From Alloactinosynnema sp. L-07 (lineage in GTDB: Bacteria; Actinomycetota; Actinomycetes; Mycobacteriales; Pseudonocardiaceae): DNA of 64,000 bases. The stretch is from NCBI RefSeq assembly GCF_900070365.1, contig NZ_LN850107.1, positions 2,666,001 through 2,730,000 on the forward strand, read 5' to 3'. Made by a program: the position numbers and the translations under genes. A model generated the notes under the pieces. It did not search any database and had not been told where the DNA came from. It worked only from the letters and a program-made list of their open reading frames with translations. The stretch's first letter is position 1, and each line of letters starts with the position of its first letter. Positions 33,364 to 41,844 of this stretch are shown here, piece by piece.

Positions 33364-34440
33364 ATGGCCAAGGTCGACTTCGATTCCGCGTCGCGGGTGT
33401 ACCCCGGATCCCCGCCGGTTCGGGCCGTCGACCAGCTCGACCTGTCCATTGAGGACGGCGAGTTCCTGGTGCTGGTCGGACCGTCGGGTTCCGGCAAGTC
33501 GACCGCGCTGCGCATGTTGGCGGGCCTGGAGGACGTCAACGAGGGCGCCATCCACATCGGCGACCGCGACGTCACGCACATGCCGCCCAAAGCACGCGAC
33601 ATCGCGATGGTGTTCCAGTCCTATGCGCTGTACCCGCACATGACTGTCGCGCAGAACATGGGCTTCGCGCTCAAGTTGCAGAAGCTGTCGAAGTCGGCTA
33701 TCGCCGAAAAGGTCGCCGAGGCGGCCAGGCTGCTCGACTTGGAGAAGTATCTGGACCGCAAACCCAAGGCACTGTCCGGCGGCCAGCGCCAGCGTGTCGC
33801 CATGGGCCGGGCCATCGTGCGCGATCCCGCAGTGTTCCTCATGGACGAACCACTGTCCAACCTCGACGCCAAGCTGCGCGTCGAGACCCGCGCCAACATC
33901 GCCGCGCTGCAACGCAGGCTCGGCACCACCACGATCTACGTCACCCACGACCAGGTCGAGGCGATGACGATGGGTCACCGGGTCGCGGTGCTCAAGGACG
34001 GTCTCCTGCAGCAGTGCGACACCCCGCGGGCCCTCTACGACAAGCCCGCCAACGCCTTCGTCGCGGGCTTCATCGGCAGCCCCGCCATGAACCTGCTGAC
34101 GGTCCCCGTCGGCGACGGCACCTTCCGCATCGGCGACTTCGACGTCCCGCTCCCCCGCGCTGTCAGCGCCGAGACGGTCACCGCGGGCATCCGCCCCGAG
34201 TCGCTGACTCTGGCCCCGGCGGGCACCGAGGGCGTCAACCTGGTCGTGGAACTGGTCGAGGAACTCGGCGCCGACGCCCTCGTCCACGCCTCCATCCCCT
34301 CGGCCCCGGACGCCCCCCGCGTGGTCATGCGGGTCGACGGCCGCACACCCCCGGCCCTGGCCGAGACCATCACCGCCACCCTGCGTCACCCTGAAGAGAT
34401 CCACTTCTTCGACGCGCAGTCCGGCGAGCGACTCGACTAG
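33364..34440 (+). CDS. Sugar importer ATPase (MsmK/UgpC type)
   Basis: A 358-residue ABC ATPase. Walker A is GPSGSGKST (about 40-48), the signature LSGGQRQRVAMGRA (about 138), Walker B VFLMDEPLSNLD (about 158), and the switch His in IYVTHDQVEAMT. A C-terminal MOI/TOBE-like domain (about 240-358) matches the CUT1 ATPase family, which often serves several sugar importers. It is divergent from the binding protein-permease operon and probably energises it. The ATG follows GGAGGGC. A strong hairpin follows 20 nt after the stop (34460-34490). Confidence 0.92.
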   Translation: MAKVDFDSASRVYPGSPPVRAVDQLDLSIEDGEFLVLVGPSGSGKSTALRMLAGLEDVNEGAIHIGDRDVTHMPPKARDIAMVFQSYALYPHMTVAQNMGFALKLQKLSKSAIAEKVAEAARLLDLEKYLDRKPKALSGGQRQRVAMGRAIVRDPAVFLMDEPLSNLDAKLRVETRANIAALQRRLGTTTIYVTHDQVEAMTMGHRVAVLKDGLLQQCDTPRALYDKPANAFVAGFIGSPAMNLLTVPVGDGTFRIGDFDVPLPRAVSAETVTAGIRPESLTLAPAGTEGVNLVVELVEELGADALVHASIPSAPDAPRVVMRVDGRTPPALAETITATLRHPEEIHFFDAQSGERLD

Positions 34441-34459
34441 CCGGGACCCCTTCCCGTGA

Positions 34460-34490
34460 TTGACCGCCACCGATTGTCGGTGGCGGTCAA
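34460..34490 (+). terminator. 14-bp hairpin after ABC ATPase gene
   Basis: TTGACCGCCACCGA and TCGGTGGCGGTCAA are perfectly complementary with a 3-nt loop. There is no T-run, but actinobacterial terminators often lack one. The stem ends 12 nt before the ATG of the next gene, so it may also hide that gene's ribosome site (attenuator) rather than only terminate the ATPase transcript. Confidence 0.6.
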
Positions 34491-34502
34491 TAAGATGGCG
34501 GC

Positions 34503-35225
34503 ATGGATTTCGCCGCTGAACTGATCGAGCAGAACCGCCTCCTGGCCGACCTGGCGCGGGCCGCCGACCCGGACACCGAAGTGCCGACTTGCCCCGGCTG
34601 GACCCTGCGCCACCTGGTCACCCACATGGGTCGCGGCGACCGCTGGGCCGCCCAGATCAGCCGTGAGCGGGCGCAGGCGCCGATCGACACCAAGTCCGTG
34701 GTCGGCGGCAAGGCCCCCGAGGACTGGGACGCGGCGGTCGACTGGCTGGTCGAAGGCCCCCAGGTGCTGATCGCCGGGGTCGCCGCGACCGGGGAGGCGC
34801 CGGTGTGGACGTTCACCGGCCCCCGGCCGAGCACGTGGTGGCTGCGGCGCAGGCTGCACGAGGTGGTCGTGCACCGGGCCGACGCGGTGCTCGCGGTCGG
34901 TGCGAAGTTCGAGATCGAGCCGGTGATCGCGGCCGACTCGATCTCGGAGTGGCTGTTCCTGGTCGGCCTGCGCGGCACGGGCGTGCTCCCCGAGGGCTCC
35001 TCACTGCACCTGCACGCCACCGACACCGAAGGCGAGTGGCTGATCACCACCGACGGCGACAAGATCGTCTGGGAGCAGGCGCACGGCAAGGCCGCCGCCG
35101 CGGTCCGCGGGTCGGCGGCCGACATCCTGCTCACGCTGCTGCGCCGCGTCCCCCTTGATGACCGCGTCGAGGTCCACGGCGACTCGGCCGTGATCAAGCA
35201 CTGGCTGGAGCACACTCCTTTCTAG
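34503..35225 (+). CDS. Maleylpyruvate isomerase family (mycothiol-type) protein
   Basis: A 240-residue protein of the maleylpyruvate isomerase / DinB-like fold family. It has the N-terminal metal-binding His in HLVTHMGRGDRW and the helix RRRLHEVVVHRADAV containing Glu and His ligands, plus a C-terminal ligand-binding half. Some relatives are mycothiol-dependent isomerases; most members have no proven substrate, so the enzyme activity is inferred from the family. It lies convergent to the fatty-acid methyltransferase gene, overlapping it by 4 nt, and directly behind a strong hairpin. Confidence 0.8.
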   Translation: MDFAAELIEQNRLLADLARAADPDTEVPTCPGWTLRHLVTHMGRGDRWAAQISRERAQAPIDTKSVVGGKAPEDWDAAVDWLVEGPQVLIAGVAATGEAPVWTFTGPRPSTWWLRRRLHEVVVHRADAVLAVGAKFEIEPVIAADSISEWLFLVGLRGTGVLPEGSSLHLHATDTEGEWLITTDGDKIVWEQAHGKAAAAVRGSAADILLTLLRRVPLDDRVEVHGDSAVIKHWLEHTPF

Positions 35226-36472
35226 GAGGCCCAGGTAGGGCGCAGTGGCATGCCGCTGCCGCCCCGCTCATCCACCTTCACGCCGAGCAGCTGGTGCAGT
35301 TCCAGTTCGTGCCGGTCGAACGCCAGCTGGGACGCCACCATGTAAAGCGCCCACACCCGAGCCCGCCCGATGCCCGCGTCCCGGACGGCCTCGTCCCAAT
35401 GGGTGTCGAGGTTGGCGCACCAGGCGGCCAGCGTTCGGGCGTAGTGCTCGCGCAGGTTCTCGTCGTGGCGGATCTCGAACCCGTTGTCCTGCATGGCCGA
35501 CGCGATATCGCCGACGCCTTCGAGTTCGCCGTCCGGGAAGACATAGCGGTCGAAGAACGGGCCGACGCGATGCGGCGCGCTGGTCGTCGTCCGGGTGATG
35601 CTGTGGTTGAGCAGACGGCCGTGGGGACGCAGTTTGCTTGCCAGGAAACGGAAGTAGCCCGGCAGGTTGGCCGCGCCGACGTGCTCGGTGAGGCCGATGG
35701 ACGACACCGCGTCGAAGTCGGACTCGGTGACATCGCGGTAGTCTTGGTGGCGGACCTCGACCCGGTCGGTGAGCCCCTGGGTCGCGATCTCCTTCTGCGC
35801 CCAGAGCGCCTGCTCCCGCGACAGCGTCACGCCGAGGACGTCGACGCCGTAGTGCTTGGCCGCGTGGATGGCCATGGCGCCCCAGCCGCAGCCGACGTCG
35901 AGCAGGCGCATGCCCGGTTCGAGGGCGAGTTTGCGGCAGACCAGGTCGAATTTGGTCCACTGCGCCGTTTCCAGGGACGCGTCGTCGGTCGGGTAGCACG
36001 CGCAGGTGTAGGCCATGGACGGGCCGAGAACCATCTCGTAGAACCGGTTCGACACGTCGTAGTGGTTCGAGATCGCCACGCTGTCGCGCTGCCGCGAGTG
36101 GCGCAGGCCGGTCAGCGTCCGGCGCGCGCGGCCCGGCAGTTCCTCCGGCGGGTGCGGCATCCGGCGCAGGTGGTCGCGGGCGAGTTCCCGCACTAGCTGC
36201 AAGCCATCGCGCGTACTGAGGTCGTCCATGATGGGCAGCAGCGCGTCGAGGGTGGCGTAGAGCCCGCCGGTGATCTTGAGGTGGCCGGTGACGTACGCCC
36301 GCGCGAGACCGAGTTCACCGGGCGCGGACAGCAGATAGCTGACGGCCTCCGGCGTGGACAGGTCGAGGCGGACCGTTGCGGCGGGATTGCCCGCCGAACT
36401 CCCGTCGTAGGCGGTCACCCAGATGTCGCCGTCGGGCGGCAGCAGGGCGACGAATGCGGACGCGACAGTCAT
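35222..36472 (-). CDS. tmsB: SAM-dependent fatty acid methyltransferase (TmsB/BfaB-like)
   Basis: A 416-residue member of the cyclopropane synthase/mycolic acid methyltransferase superfamily. Motif I is LLDVGCGWGAMAIHAAK (about 190), and ISNHYDVSNRFYEMVLG is the family's substrate-side motif (about 135). The N-terminal 130 residues form the extra domain of the long form. It is preceded by a FAD-linked oxidase gene sharing TGATG, exactly the tmsA-tmsB arrangement known to make 10-methyl-branched (tuberculostearic-type) fatty acids: the methyltransferase methylates oleoyl chains of phospholipids. No tmsC-like gene follows. It could instead be a cyclopropane synthase; the partner gene argues against that. 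Confidence 0.8.
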   Translation of the reverse strand: MTVASAFVALLPPDGDIWVTAYDGSSAGNPAATVRLDLSTPEAVSYLLSAPGELGLARAYVTGHLKITGGLYATLDALLPIMDDLSTRDGLQLVRELARDHLRRMPHPPEELPGRARRTLTGLRHSRQRDSVAISNHYDVSNRFYEMVLGPSMAYTCACYPTDDASLETAQWTKFDLVCRKLALEPGMRLLDVGCGWGAMAIHAAKHYGVDVLGVTLSREQALWAQKEIATQGLTDRVEVRHQDYRDVTESDFDAVSSIGLTEHVGAANLPGYFRFLASKLRPHGRLLNHSITRTTTSAPHRVGPFFDRYVFPDGELEGVGDIASAMQDNGFEIRHDENLREHYARTLAAWCANLDTHWDEAVRDAGIGRARVWALYMVASQLAFDRHELELHQLLGVKVDERGGSGMPLRPTWAS

Positions 36473-37845
36473 CACTTCCCCCTGACACATTTCTCGTACA
36501 GGTCCAATAGCCGGTCACCAGGGTCGTACCTGGCTTTCAAGTCTCGATAGGACGGTCCGTTGTAGAGCTTCCAGAACTCGTCCTCAGCGTAGAATCCTTC
36601 GGAATAAAGGGACTTTCGGCCACCCAAGTCGGTGACGGTCCGCTCGATGAGCCGGTTGTGCGTGCCGGGCGCCTCGCCGGTGGCCAGCGGGACCGAGGAC
36701 CAGAAGCCGAAGTTCACGTACAGAGTGTCCGGGTTCATCGTGTAGAGCGGCCACTCGACGGGCGCACGCAGCCGGACCGGACACACCCAGATCGGGCTGA
36801 TCGGGATCTCCCGGTGGAAGAAGTCCAGGAACTCCGCGGCTCGGTCGACCGGCACCTCGATGTCCTGCACGACCGGCTCGCTGGGCGGCAGCCCCCGCCA
36901 CCGGTCCACCCGCCGCGACAGGCCGAACCTCCGGTCGAGCGCGACGATCTTCCAGTACACGTCCGACCGCAGGAACCGCCTGCCGAGCACCCTGCGAACG
37001 GGCCGCTTCTGCACGCCGAGCGCGGCCGAGCACCAGAACCAGTCGGTGTCCCAACGCCAGAGATAGTCGCGAACGGACAGATAGTCCTCGCCGCGGTGCT
37101 GGATCGAGCGGTAGTAGATGTCGAGCCAGGTGTAGTCGCTGGTGTACGGCGCCTGATCGGTGAAGGTGCCGAGAGTCAGGTACTGCTCGTCGGGGCCGAA
37201 GATCGTGCCGTCCACGAAGTCGACCGGCTCGCCCGCGTGTTCCCCGGCCGCGCAGACCTCCGCGAGCTGGGCGAAGTACGCGGCGGGGTCGCGGTGGCGC
37301 AGGTGGCGGATGTGGACGTACGGGCGGACCGGCTGGAGCTCGATGGTCAGCCGAAGCGCGTAGCCCAGGGTGCCGTAGGAGTTGGGGAAGCCATGGAAGA
37401 GGGCGCGGTGTTCGTTGTCCGGCCGCGCGGTGACGACCTGGCCGTCGCCGGTGAGGATGTCCAGTTCGAGGACGGACTCGTGCGGCATCCCGTGGCGGAA
37501 GGACGAGGACTCGATCCCGAGACCGGTGACGGCGCCGCCGAGGGTGATGGTTTTGAGCTGGGGCACGACCAGCGGCATGAGGCCGTGCGGGAGGGTGGCG
37601 TCCACGAGCTGTTCGTAGGTGACCATGCCCTCGACGTCAGCGGTCCGCGCGACCGGGTCGACGTGGAGGACGTGGGTGAACTCGGCGACGTGCACGGTTC
37701 CGGCGCCACGGCGGTGCCGGAACAGGTTCGACGTGCGCTTGGCCAGCCGGATCGACGCGTCCGGAGGCAGCTCGGCCCACCGCGCGCGCAGTCTCCGCAC
37801 ACGGCCCTGGTGCGCGGTCCCCGCGCTAGTGCTGGCGCCCGGCAT
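36472..37845 (-). CDS. tmsA: FAD-linked oxidoreductase (TmsA/BfaA-like)
   Basis: A 457-residue FAD-binding oxidoreductase of the DHCR24/glycolate oxidase D-like group. The FAD domain covers about residues 35-215: VAEFTHVLHVDPVARTADVE, then PLVVPQLKTITLGGAVTGLG, and the conserved stretch SSSFRHGMPHESV. The C-terminal part contains FYAEDEFWKLYN and RYDPGDRLLDLYEKCV. By analogy it reduces the 10-methylene intermediate made by the methyltransferase. ATG 37845 has a GGAGGG immediately beside it, too close for a normal ribosome site, and overlaps the DUF397 gene by 20 nt, so the start is uncertain by a few codons. The likely operon is XRE, DUF397, tmsA, tmsB by spacing. Confidence 0.8.
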   Translation of the reverse strand: MPGASTSAGTAHQGRVRRLRARWAELPPDASIRLAKRTSNLFRHRRGAGTVHVAEFTHVLHVDPVARTADVEGMVTYEQLVDATLPHGLMPLVVPQLKTITLGGAVTGLGIESSSFRHGMPHESVLELDILTGDGQVVTARPDNEHRALFHGFPNSYGTLGYALRLTIELQPVRPYVHIRHLRHRDPAAYFAQLAEVCAAGEHAGEPVDFVDGTIFGPDEQYLTLGTFTDQAPYTSDYTWLDIYYRSIQHRGEDYLSVRDYLWRWDTDWFWCSAALGVQKRPVRRVLGRRFLRSDVYWKIVALDRRFGLSRRVDRWRGLPPSEPVVQDIEVPVDRAAEFLDFFHREIPISPIWVCPVRLRAPVEWPLYTMNPDTLYVNFGFWSSVPLATGEAPGTHNRLIERTVTDLGGRKSLYSEGFYAEDEFWKLYNGPSYRDLKARYDPGDRLLDLYEKCVRGK

Positions 37846-38017
37846 CCCTCCATTGTTCCACCGCGAGCCGCCAAGCATGCGAATTGAGCACAATCGCAGG
37901 TCCAGGGCGTTTGGAATCCCGAACCCCTACTGCCCCACCCACGAACGCCACCTCGACGCAGTCGAGCTGATGATCGCTGAAGCTCGACTTCCGCCACTCA
38001 GCGTTACGAAGATCCAT
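37826..38017 (-). CDS. DUF397 small protein
   Basis: A 63-residue protein with the DUF397 pattern: WRKSSFSDHQLDCVEVAF, then VGVRDSKRPGPAIVL and WRLAVEQW. DUF397 proteins pair with Scr1-type XRE regulators in actinobacteria and are thought to form a toxin/antitoxin-like or differentiation switch (BldB/WhiJ-related). The partner XRE gene ends 6 nt before this start. Its 3' end overlaps tmsA by 20 nt, unusual for this pair, which normally stands alone. Confidence 0.85.
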   Translation of the reverse strand: MDLRNAEWRKSSFSDHQLDCVEVAFVGGAVGVRDSKRPGPAIVLNSHAWRLAVEQWRDAGRQH

Positions 38018-38023
38018 TTCGTT

Positions 38024-38860
38024 TCACTCCCGCCGGAATTCCGCCTCCAGGCGCCGCAGGAACTTCACCGTGTCGGCTGAACTGAGCGCCACCTCGACCA
38101 GTCTATCGGTCACGTTCTGGTGCAACTCGATCTCGCTGCTCTCGTCGACGAACAGCGAGGATGAGCGGTGTTCAAGCAGGATGACCGGATCCCCCTTCGC
38201 GAATTCCATGAGCTTGTAGTTGCCATCAAGTCCGTCGTGGGCACCATGGTCGATCGGGATTACCCGAATGTCGATGTTCGGCCGCTGGGCCATGTCGCAG
38301 AGATGGACGATCTGCTCGGCCATCAGCTCGGCGCTGCCGGTTCGGCGGCGGATGGCAATCTCATCGAGGATCGCTAGGTAGGTGGGCGCACCCTGCTTCC
38401 ACAGGACCTCCTGGCGCTTGAGCCGGGTCGCCACCATGTCCTTGATGTAGTCCGGGGACATGCGGGCGATCACCATGACAGCGCGCATGTAGTCGGCCGT
38501 TTGGAGAAGGCCGGGGACCCGCATCATCGAGCCTTCAACGATGCGGGTCGAAGTCGACTCGAAGTTGACCAGGGCTCGCAGCACTTCGGCCACGTCGCCA
38601 CGGAAGATCAGCATGTCGCCGGGTTGCTTGGCCAGGTTCATGATGCGGATGCGCTCTTTGCCCTTGATCCCGTAGATCGCCAGGAGAGTCGCGCATTCCT
38701 CCACGGTCACCTCCCGCAGCCCGTTCTCCATCCGGTTCAGCACCGGGGGCGAGAAGCCACTGCGTTTGGCGATCTCCAGGGTTGTTCGCTCCGAGTTCTT
38801 CCGGAGTGTCTTCAGTTCCGCTGCCAGTCCGCGCACACGGGCGGTGCCACTAGATCCCAT
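38024..38860 (-). CDS. Scr1-family XRE regulator
   Basis: A 278-residue regulator. Residues 10-65 form an XRE helix-turn-helix (LRKNSERTTLEIAKRSGFSP, then VLNRMENGLREVTVEECATL). The remainder is the DUF5753-like sensor domain: VPGLLQTADYMRAVM, RLKRQEVL and IDIRVIPIDHGAHDGLDGNY. Family members work with a DUF397 partner, here the next gene. The target is unknown. It starts upstream at an ATG with a weak ribosome site and is divergent to nothing, since the next gene up (38919) is on the same strand 58 nt away. Confidence 0.88.
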   Translation of the reverse strand: MGSSGTARVRGLAAELKTLRKNSERTTLEIAKRSGFSPPVLNRMENGLREVTVEECATLLAIYGIKGKERIRIMNLAKQPGDMLIFRGDVAEVLRALVNFESTSTRIVEGSMMRVPGLLQTADYMRAVMVIARMSPDYIKDMVATRLKRQEVLWKQGAPTYLAILDEIAIRRRTGSAELMAEQIVHLCDMAQRPNIDIRVIPIDHGAHDGLDGNYKLMEFAKGDPVILLEHRSSSLFVDESSEIELHQNVTDRLVEVALSSADTVKFLRRLEAEFRRE

Positions 38861-38918
38861 TGCGCCATTGCAGCAGTCGAGACCGTCACCGGGCAGTCGC
38901 TCGATCGGACAGCCGTTT

Positions 38919-39452
38919 CTACCCCCGAGATGGGTGCAGCCAGCCCCGCAGTACCCGCGCCACGTTCGGCATGATCACGTAGGTCATCATCACGCTGAAC
39001 AACGCGGTGATGAGCACGGTTCTGAGCACGATCGGCACGCCACCCAGGCTCGGCGCGATGACCAGGTTGACCAACAGGGTCAGCGGGAAGATCCCCAGGC
39101 CCGAACTGATCGCCATCTTCCACTTCGGCGGCGCGTCCGCCGACTCGAACCACGCCTCCAGGCCGGTCAGCTCCCGGCGGGCGGTCTCCTCGTGGTGTCC
39201 GTCGGCCTTGGCGAACCAGGCCGCCCGCTCCCCCGACGCCTGCCAGGCTTCGTAGGTGGACTCGTCACGGAAGCGGTACATCACGTGCCAGGGCTGGCCG
39301 GGTTCGGCGGGGCGCAGCAGGCCGTGGCCCAGGTGACCGGGGAACTTGGCCGCCTCCTCAAGGATGCCCTGCACCCACTGCTCGAACTGCCGCTCACACC
39401 CGGGTTCCACGCTGCGCGCGACCAGGGCGGTGACCTCGCCGCTCTTCACCAT
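38919..39452 (-). CDS. ABM-domain membrane protein
   Basis: A 177-residue protein. Residues 5-95 match the antibiotic biosynthesis monooxygenase (ABM) ferredoxin-like fold (GCERQFEQWVQGILEEAAKF, PGHLGHGLLRPAEPGQPWHV). Residues 112-165 hold two membrane helices. Several actinobacterial and proteobacterial proteins share this ABM-plus-membrane arrangement; the function is unknown and monooxygenase activity should not be assumed. It is divergent from the following GNAT gene. Confidence 0.75.
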   Translation of the reverse strand: MVKSGEVTALVARSVEPGCERQFEQWVQGILEEAAKFPGHLGHGLLRPAEPGQPWHVMYRFRDESTYEAWQASGERAAWFAKADGHHEETARRELTGLEAWFESADAPPKWKMAISSGLGIFPLTLLVNLVIAPSLGGVPIVLRTVLITALFSVMMTYVIMPNVARVLRGWLHPSRG

Positions 39453-39513
39453 GGGGATAAGTTAGCTCGCGCCTGACCCACTGCGCGCGCGCCGCGATGT
39501 CTACGATGCGCGG

Positions 39514-40008
39514 GTGATCATGCCCGAACTCCAACGGCTGCGTGCCGACCACGGGCCCGCGCTCCTGGCGTTCGAACGGGAGAACCGGGCCTACTTCGCC
39601 GAGTCGGTGCCCGATCGCGGTGACGACTACTTCGCCCACTTCGACCAGCGGCACGCGGAACTGCTGTCCGAGCAGGCCGCTGGGCTCCACCACTTCTACC
39701 TTCTCGTGGATTCCGACGGCCGCGTCCAAGGCCGGGTCAATCTGGTCGACGTCGCCGACGGCGCGGCCGAACTCGGATTCCGGATCGCGCGGTCCGCCGT
39801 GGGCCGGGGTGTGGCCACCTCGGCGGTGCGGCGGATCTGCGACCTCGCGGCCCGCGAACTCGGCCTGACCCTGCTGCGAGCGGGCGCGGCCCTGGACAAC
39901 CACGCTTCCCAGGCCGTGCTCACCCGAACGGGATTCGTGCGCACGGGCCAGGAGGTCACCGCCGACGGCCGTCCTGGCACGACATTCGCCAAAAGACTCG
40001 AGGTCTAG
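39514..40008 (+). CDS. GNAT N-acetyltransferase (RimJ-like)
   Basis: A 164-residue GNAT protein. The acetyl-CoA binding segment is FRIARSAVGRGVATSAVRRI (about residues 90-108), followed by LGLTLLRAGAALDNHASQAVLTR. RimJ/RimL-type relatives acetylate protein N-termini or amino-sugar antibiotics; the substrate is unknown. Either the GTG at 39514 or the ATG at 39520 could be the start. The stop shares CTAG with the convergent isochorismatase gene. Confidence 0.8.
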   Translation: MIMPELQRLRADHGPALLAFERENRAYFAESVPDRGDDYFAHFDQRHAELLSEQAAGLHHFYLLVDSDGRVQGRVNLVDVADGAAELGFRIARSAVGRGVATSAVRRICDLAARELGLTLLRAGAALDNHASQAVLTRTGFVRTGQEVTADGRPGTTFAKRLEV

Positions 40009-40562
40009 TCCGCGCTGAATGACACGTCCTTCGTCTCCGTAACCCCGGCGGTGCGGCCGGGCGCGGTCTGGTACCGCCAGTAGAGGTTCGTGTGCGCGAT
40101 GACCTTGTCCGGCGACGGCGCTCCCCAGGCGCTCTGGTCCTCCGTCGTGTGCGCGTCGCCGACGAGGGTGACGTCGTAGCCGCGCGCGAAGGCGCCATGA
40201 ATCGTGGAGCGGATACAGGCGTCGGTCTGCGCGCCGGTGACGACCAGACGGCCGACTCCGATCCCGGCGAGCACGTCCTCCAGGTCGGTGCCCTCAAAAG
40301 CATCGCCGAACGTCTTGTGCACCAGCGGCTCCGCCTCCTGCCGAACCAACTCCGGCACGTACTCCCAAGCGGAGCTTCCCGTCGCCAAGTCCTCATCGGA
40401 ATGCTGGACCCAGACGACCGGGACACTCTCTTGACGCGCCTTGTCGACAAGAGTCCCGATGTTGGCGACCACGGCGTCGCGCTGATGGGCTTCGGCCACG
40501 ACCCCGACCTGGACGTCGATCACCATCAACGCGGTGTTGGGTCGTTCGGACAGCGTGCTCAT
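40005..40562 (-). CDS. Cysteine hydrolase, isochorismatase family
   Basis: A 185-residue hydrolase. ATG 40562 follows GGAG and gives the usual length. The catalytic triad is recognisable: Asp16 (ALMVIDVQVGVV), Lys in LVHKTFGDAF and Cys in TGAQTDACIRSTIHGA. Members hydrolyse isochorismate, nicotinamide, carbamoyl or similar amides and ethers; substrate unknown. It is divergent from the flavoprotein gene 40799. Confidence 0.85.
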   Translation of the reverse strand: MSTLSERPNTALMVIDVQVGVVAEAHQRDAVVANIGTLVDKARQESVPVVWVQHSDEDLATGSSAWEYVPELVRQEAEPLVHKTFGDAFEGTDLEDVLAGIGVGRLVVTGAQTDACIRSTIHGAFARGYDVTLVGDAHTTEDQSAWGAPSPDKVIAHTNLYWRYQTAPGRTAGVTETKDVSFSAD

Positions 40563-40798
40563 GACGATCTCCTGTGCTGGTCGTGCCTGCTCACGGGAAG
40601 CACGATAGGCCGCCGCACCGACAACCGCGGTCATGTCCGCGAGTGCGCCGCGCTGTCCCTTGCCGTGACCATCCTGCTCATCCCCGCCTTGCGGACGACC
40701 ACTCCCGACTGTCCAATCAAGATCAAGTGAGTTGCCGAACCGGCAACAAAGGTTGCGGAAACCGCCGCCCGACTCGCAAGGTGGTCGTGGAGGTGGTC

Positions 40799-41818
40799 AT
40801 GGTGACCGACGAGCTGAATGACAGCTATGACGTGGTGGTGGTCGGCGGTGGCGCCGCGGGGCTGAGCGGGGCCCTGATGTTGGCGCGGGCGCGCCGGTCC
40901 GTGGTCGTGATCGACGCGGGCGCCCCGCGCAACGCGCCGGCCGAGGGGGTGCATGGGCTGCTGGCGCGCGACGGGATCTCCCCGGCCGAGTTGCAGGAGC
41001 GCGGCCGGTCGGAAGTCCGCGGCTACGGCGGTCACGTAGTCCTCGGCGAGGTCGGTGACATCGCGCGCGACGGGGTGGGGTTCGTGGTGGATCTGGTCGA
41101 CGGTCGGACCGTGCGGGCGCGCAGGGTGCTTGTGGCCACCGGGCTGGTCGACGAGCTGCCGGACGTGCCGGGGCTGCGGGCACGGTGGGGCCGGGACGTG
41201 GTGCACTGCCCGTACTGCCACGGCTGGGAGGTGCGCGACCAGACCATCGGGGTGCTGGCCACCGGACCGATGTCAGTGCACCAGACGTTGCTGTTCCGGC
41301 AGTGGAGTGCCGATGTCACGTACTTCGCCAACGGCACACGGCCGACCTCCGACGAGGCCGAGCAGCTCGCCGCGCGTGGGATCGGTGTGGTGGATGGCGA
41401 GGTGGCGGCGCTGGAGATCGTCGACGATCGCCTGGTCGGCGTGCGGTTGGGCGACGGCACCGTGGTGGACCGTGCGGTCGTGGCGGTCGCGTCGCGGATG
41501 GTGGTGCGGGCGGGTTTCCTCGCCACGCTCGGGTTGCGGGCAGTGGCCCATCCGTCGGGGCACGGTGACTACCTCCCGGCCGACGCGAGCGGCCGCACCG
41601 AGGTGGCCGGGGTGTGGCTCGCGGGCAACGTCACCGATGTGGTCGCCCAGGTCGGCGCCGCTGCCGCGGCGGGCGCGTGGGCCGCGGCCCAGATCAACGC
41701 CGATCTGGTCGCCGAGGAGACCCGGTGGGCGGTGGCCGCCCACCGGAGTCCGTTCTCGGCCGAGTCCGAGGCGCGGGTGAGCGAACTGGTGATGGGCGAC
41801 CGCCGCCACGGCCAGTGA
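40799..41818 (+). CDS. Thioredoxin-reductase-like flavoprotein
   Basis: A 339-residue NAD(P)/FAD-dependent oxidoreductase. The FAD-binding GxGxxG is VVVGGGAAGLSGALML (about 14-29), and a redox-active CPYC lies in VVHCPYCHGWEVRD (about 138). A second FAD segment, EVAGVWLAGNVTDV, is near residue 285. The pyridine-nucleotide Rossmann GxGxxG in the middle is not clear (VLATGPMSV), so the electron donor may not be NADPH. ATG 40799 follows GGAGG. It may reduce a small disulfide protein. The next gene starts 26 nt downstream. Confidence 0.82.
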   Translation: MVTDELNDSYDVVVVGGGAAGLSGALMLARARRSVVVIDAGAPRNAPAEGVHGLLARDGISPAELQERGRSEVRGYGGHVVLGEVGDIARDGVGFVVDLVDGRTVRARRVLVATGLVDELPDVPGLRARWGRDVVHCPYCHGWEVRDQTIGVLATGPMSVHQTLLFRQWSADVTYFANGTRPTSDEAEQLAARGIGVVDGEVAALEIVDDRLVGVRLGDGTVVDRAVVAVASRMVVRAGFLATLGLRAVAHPSGHGDYLPADASGRTEVAGVWLAGNVTDVVAQVGAAAAAGAWAAAQINADLVAEETRWAVAAHRSPFSAESEARVSELVMGDRRHGQ

Positions 41819-41844
41819 GATGCCCGTTGTGAGATGGTGATCGG

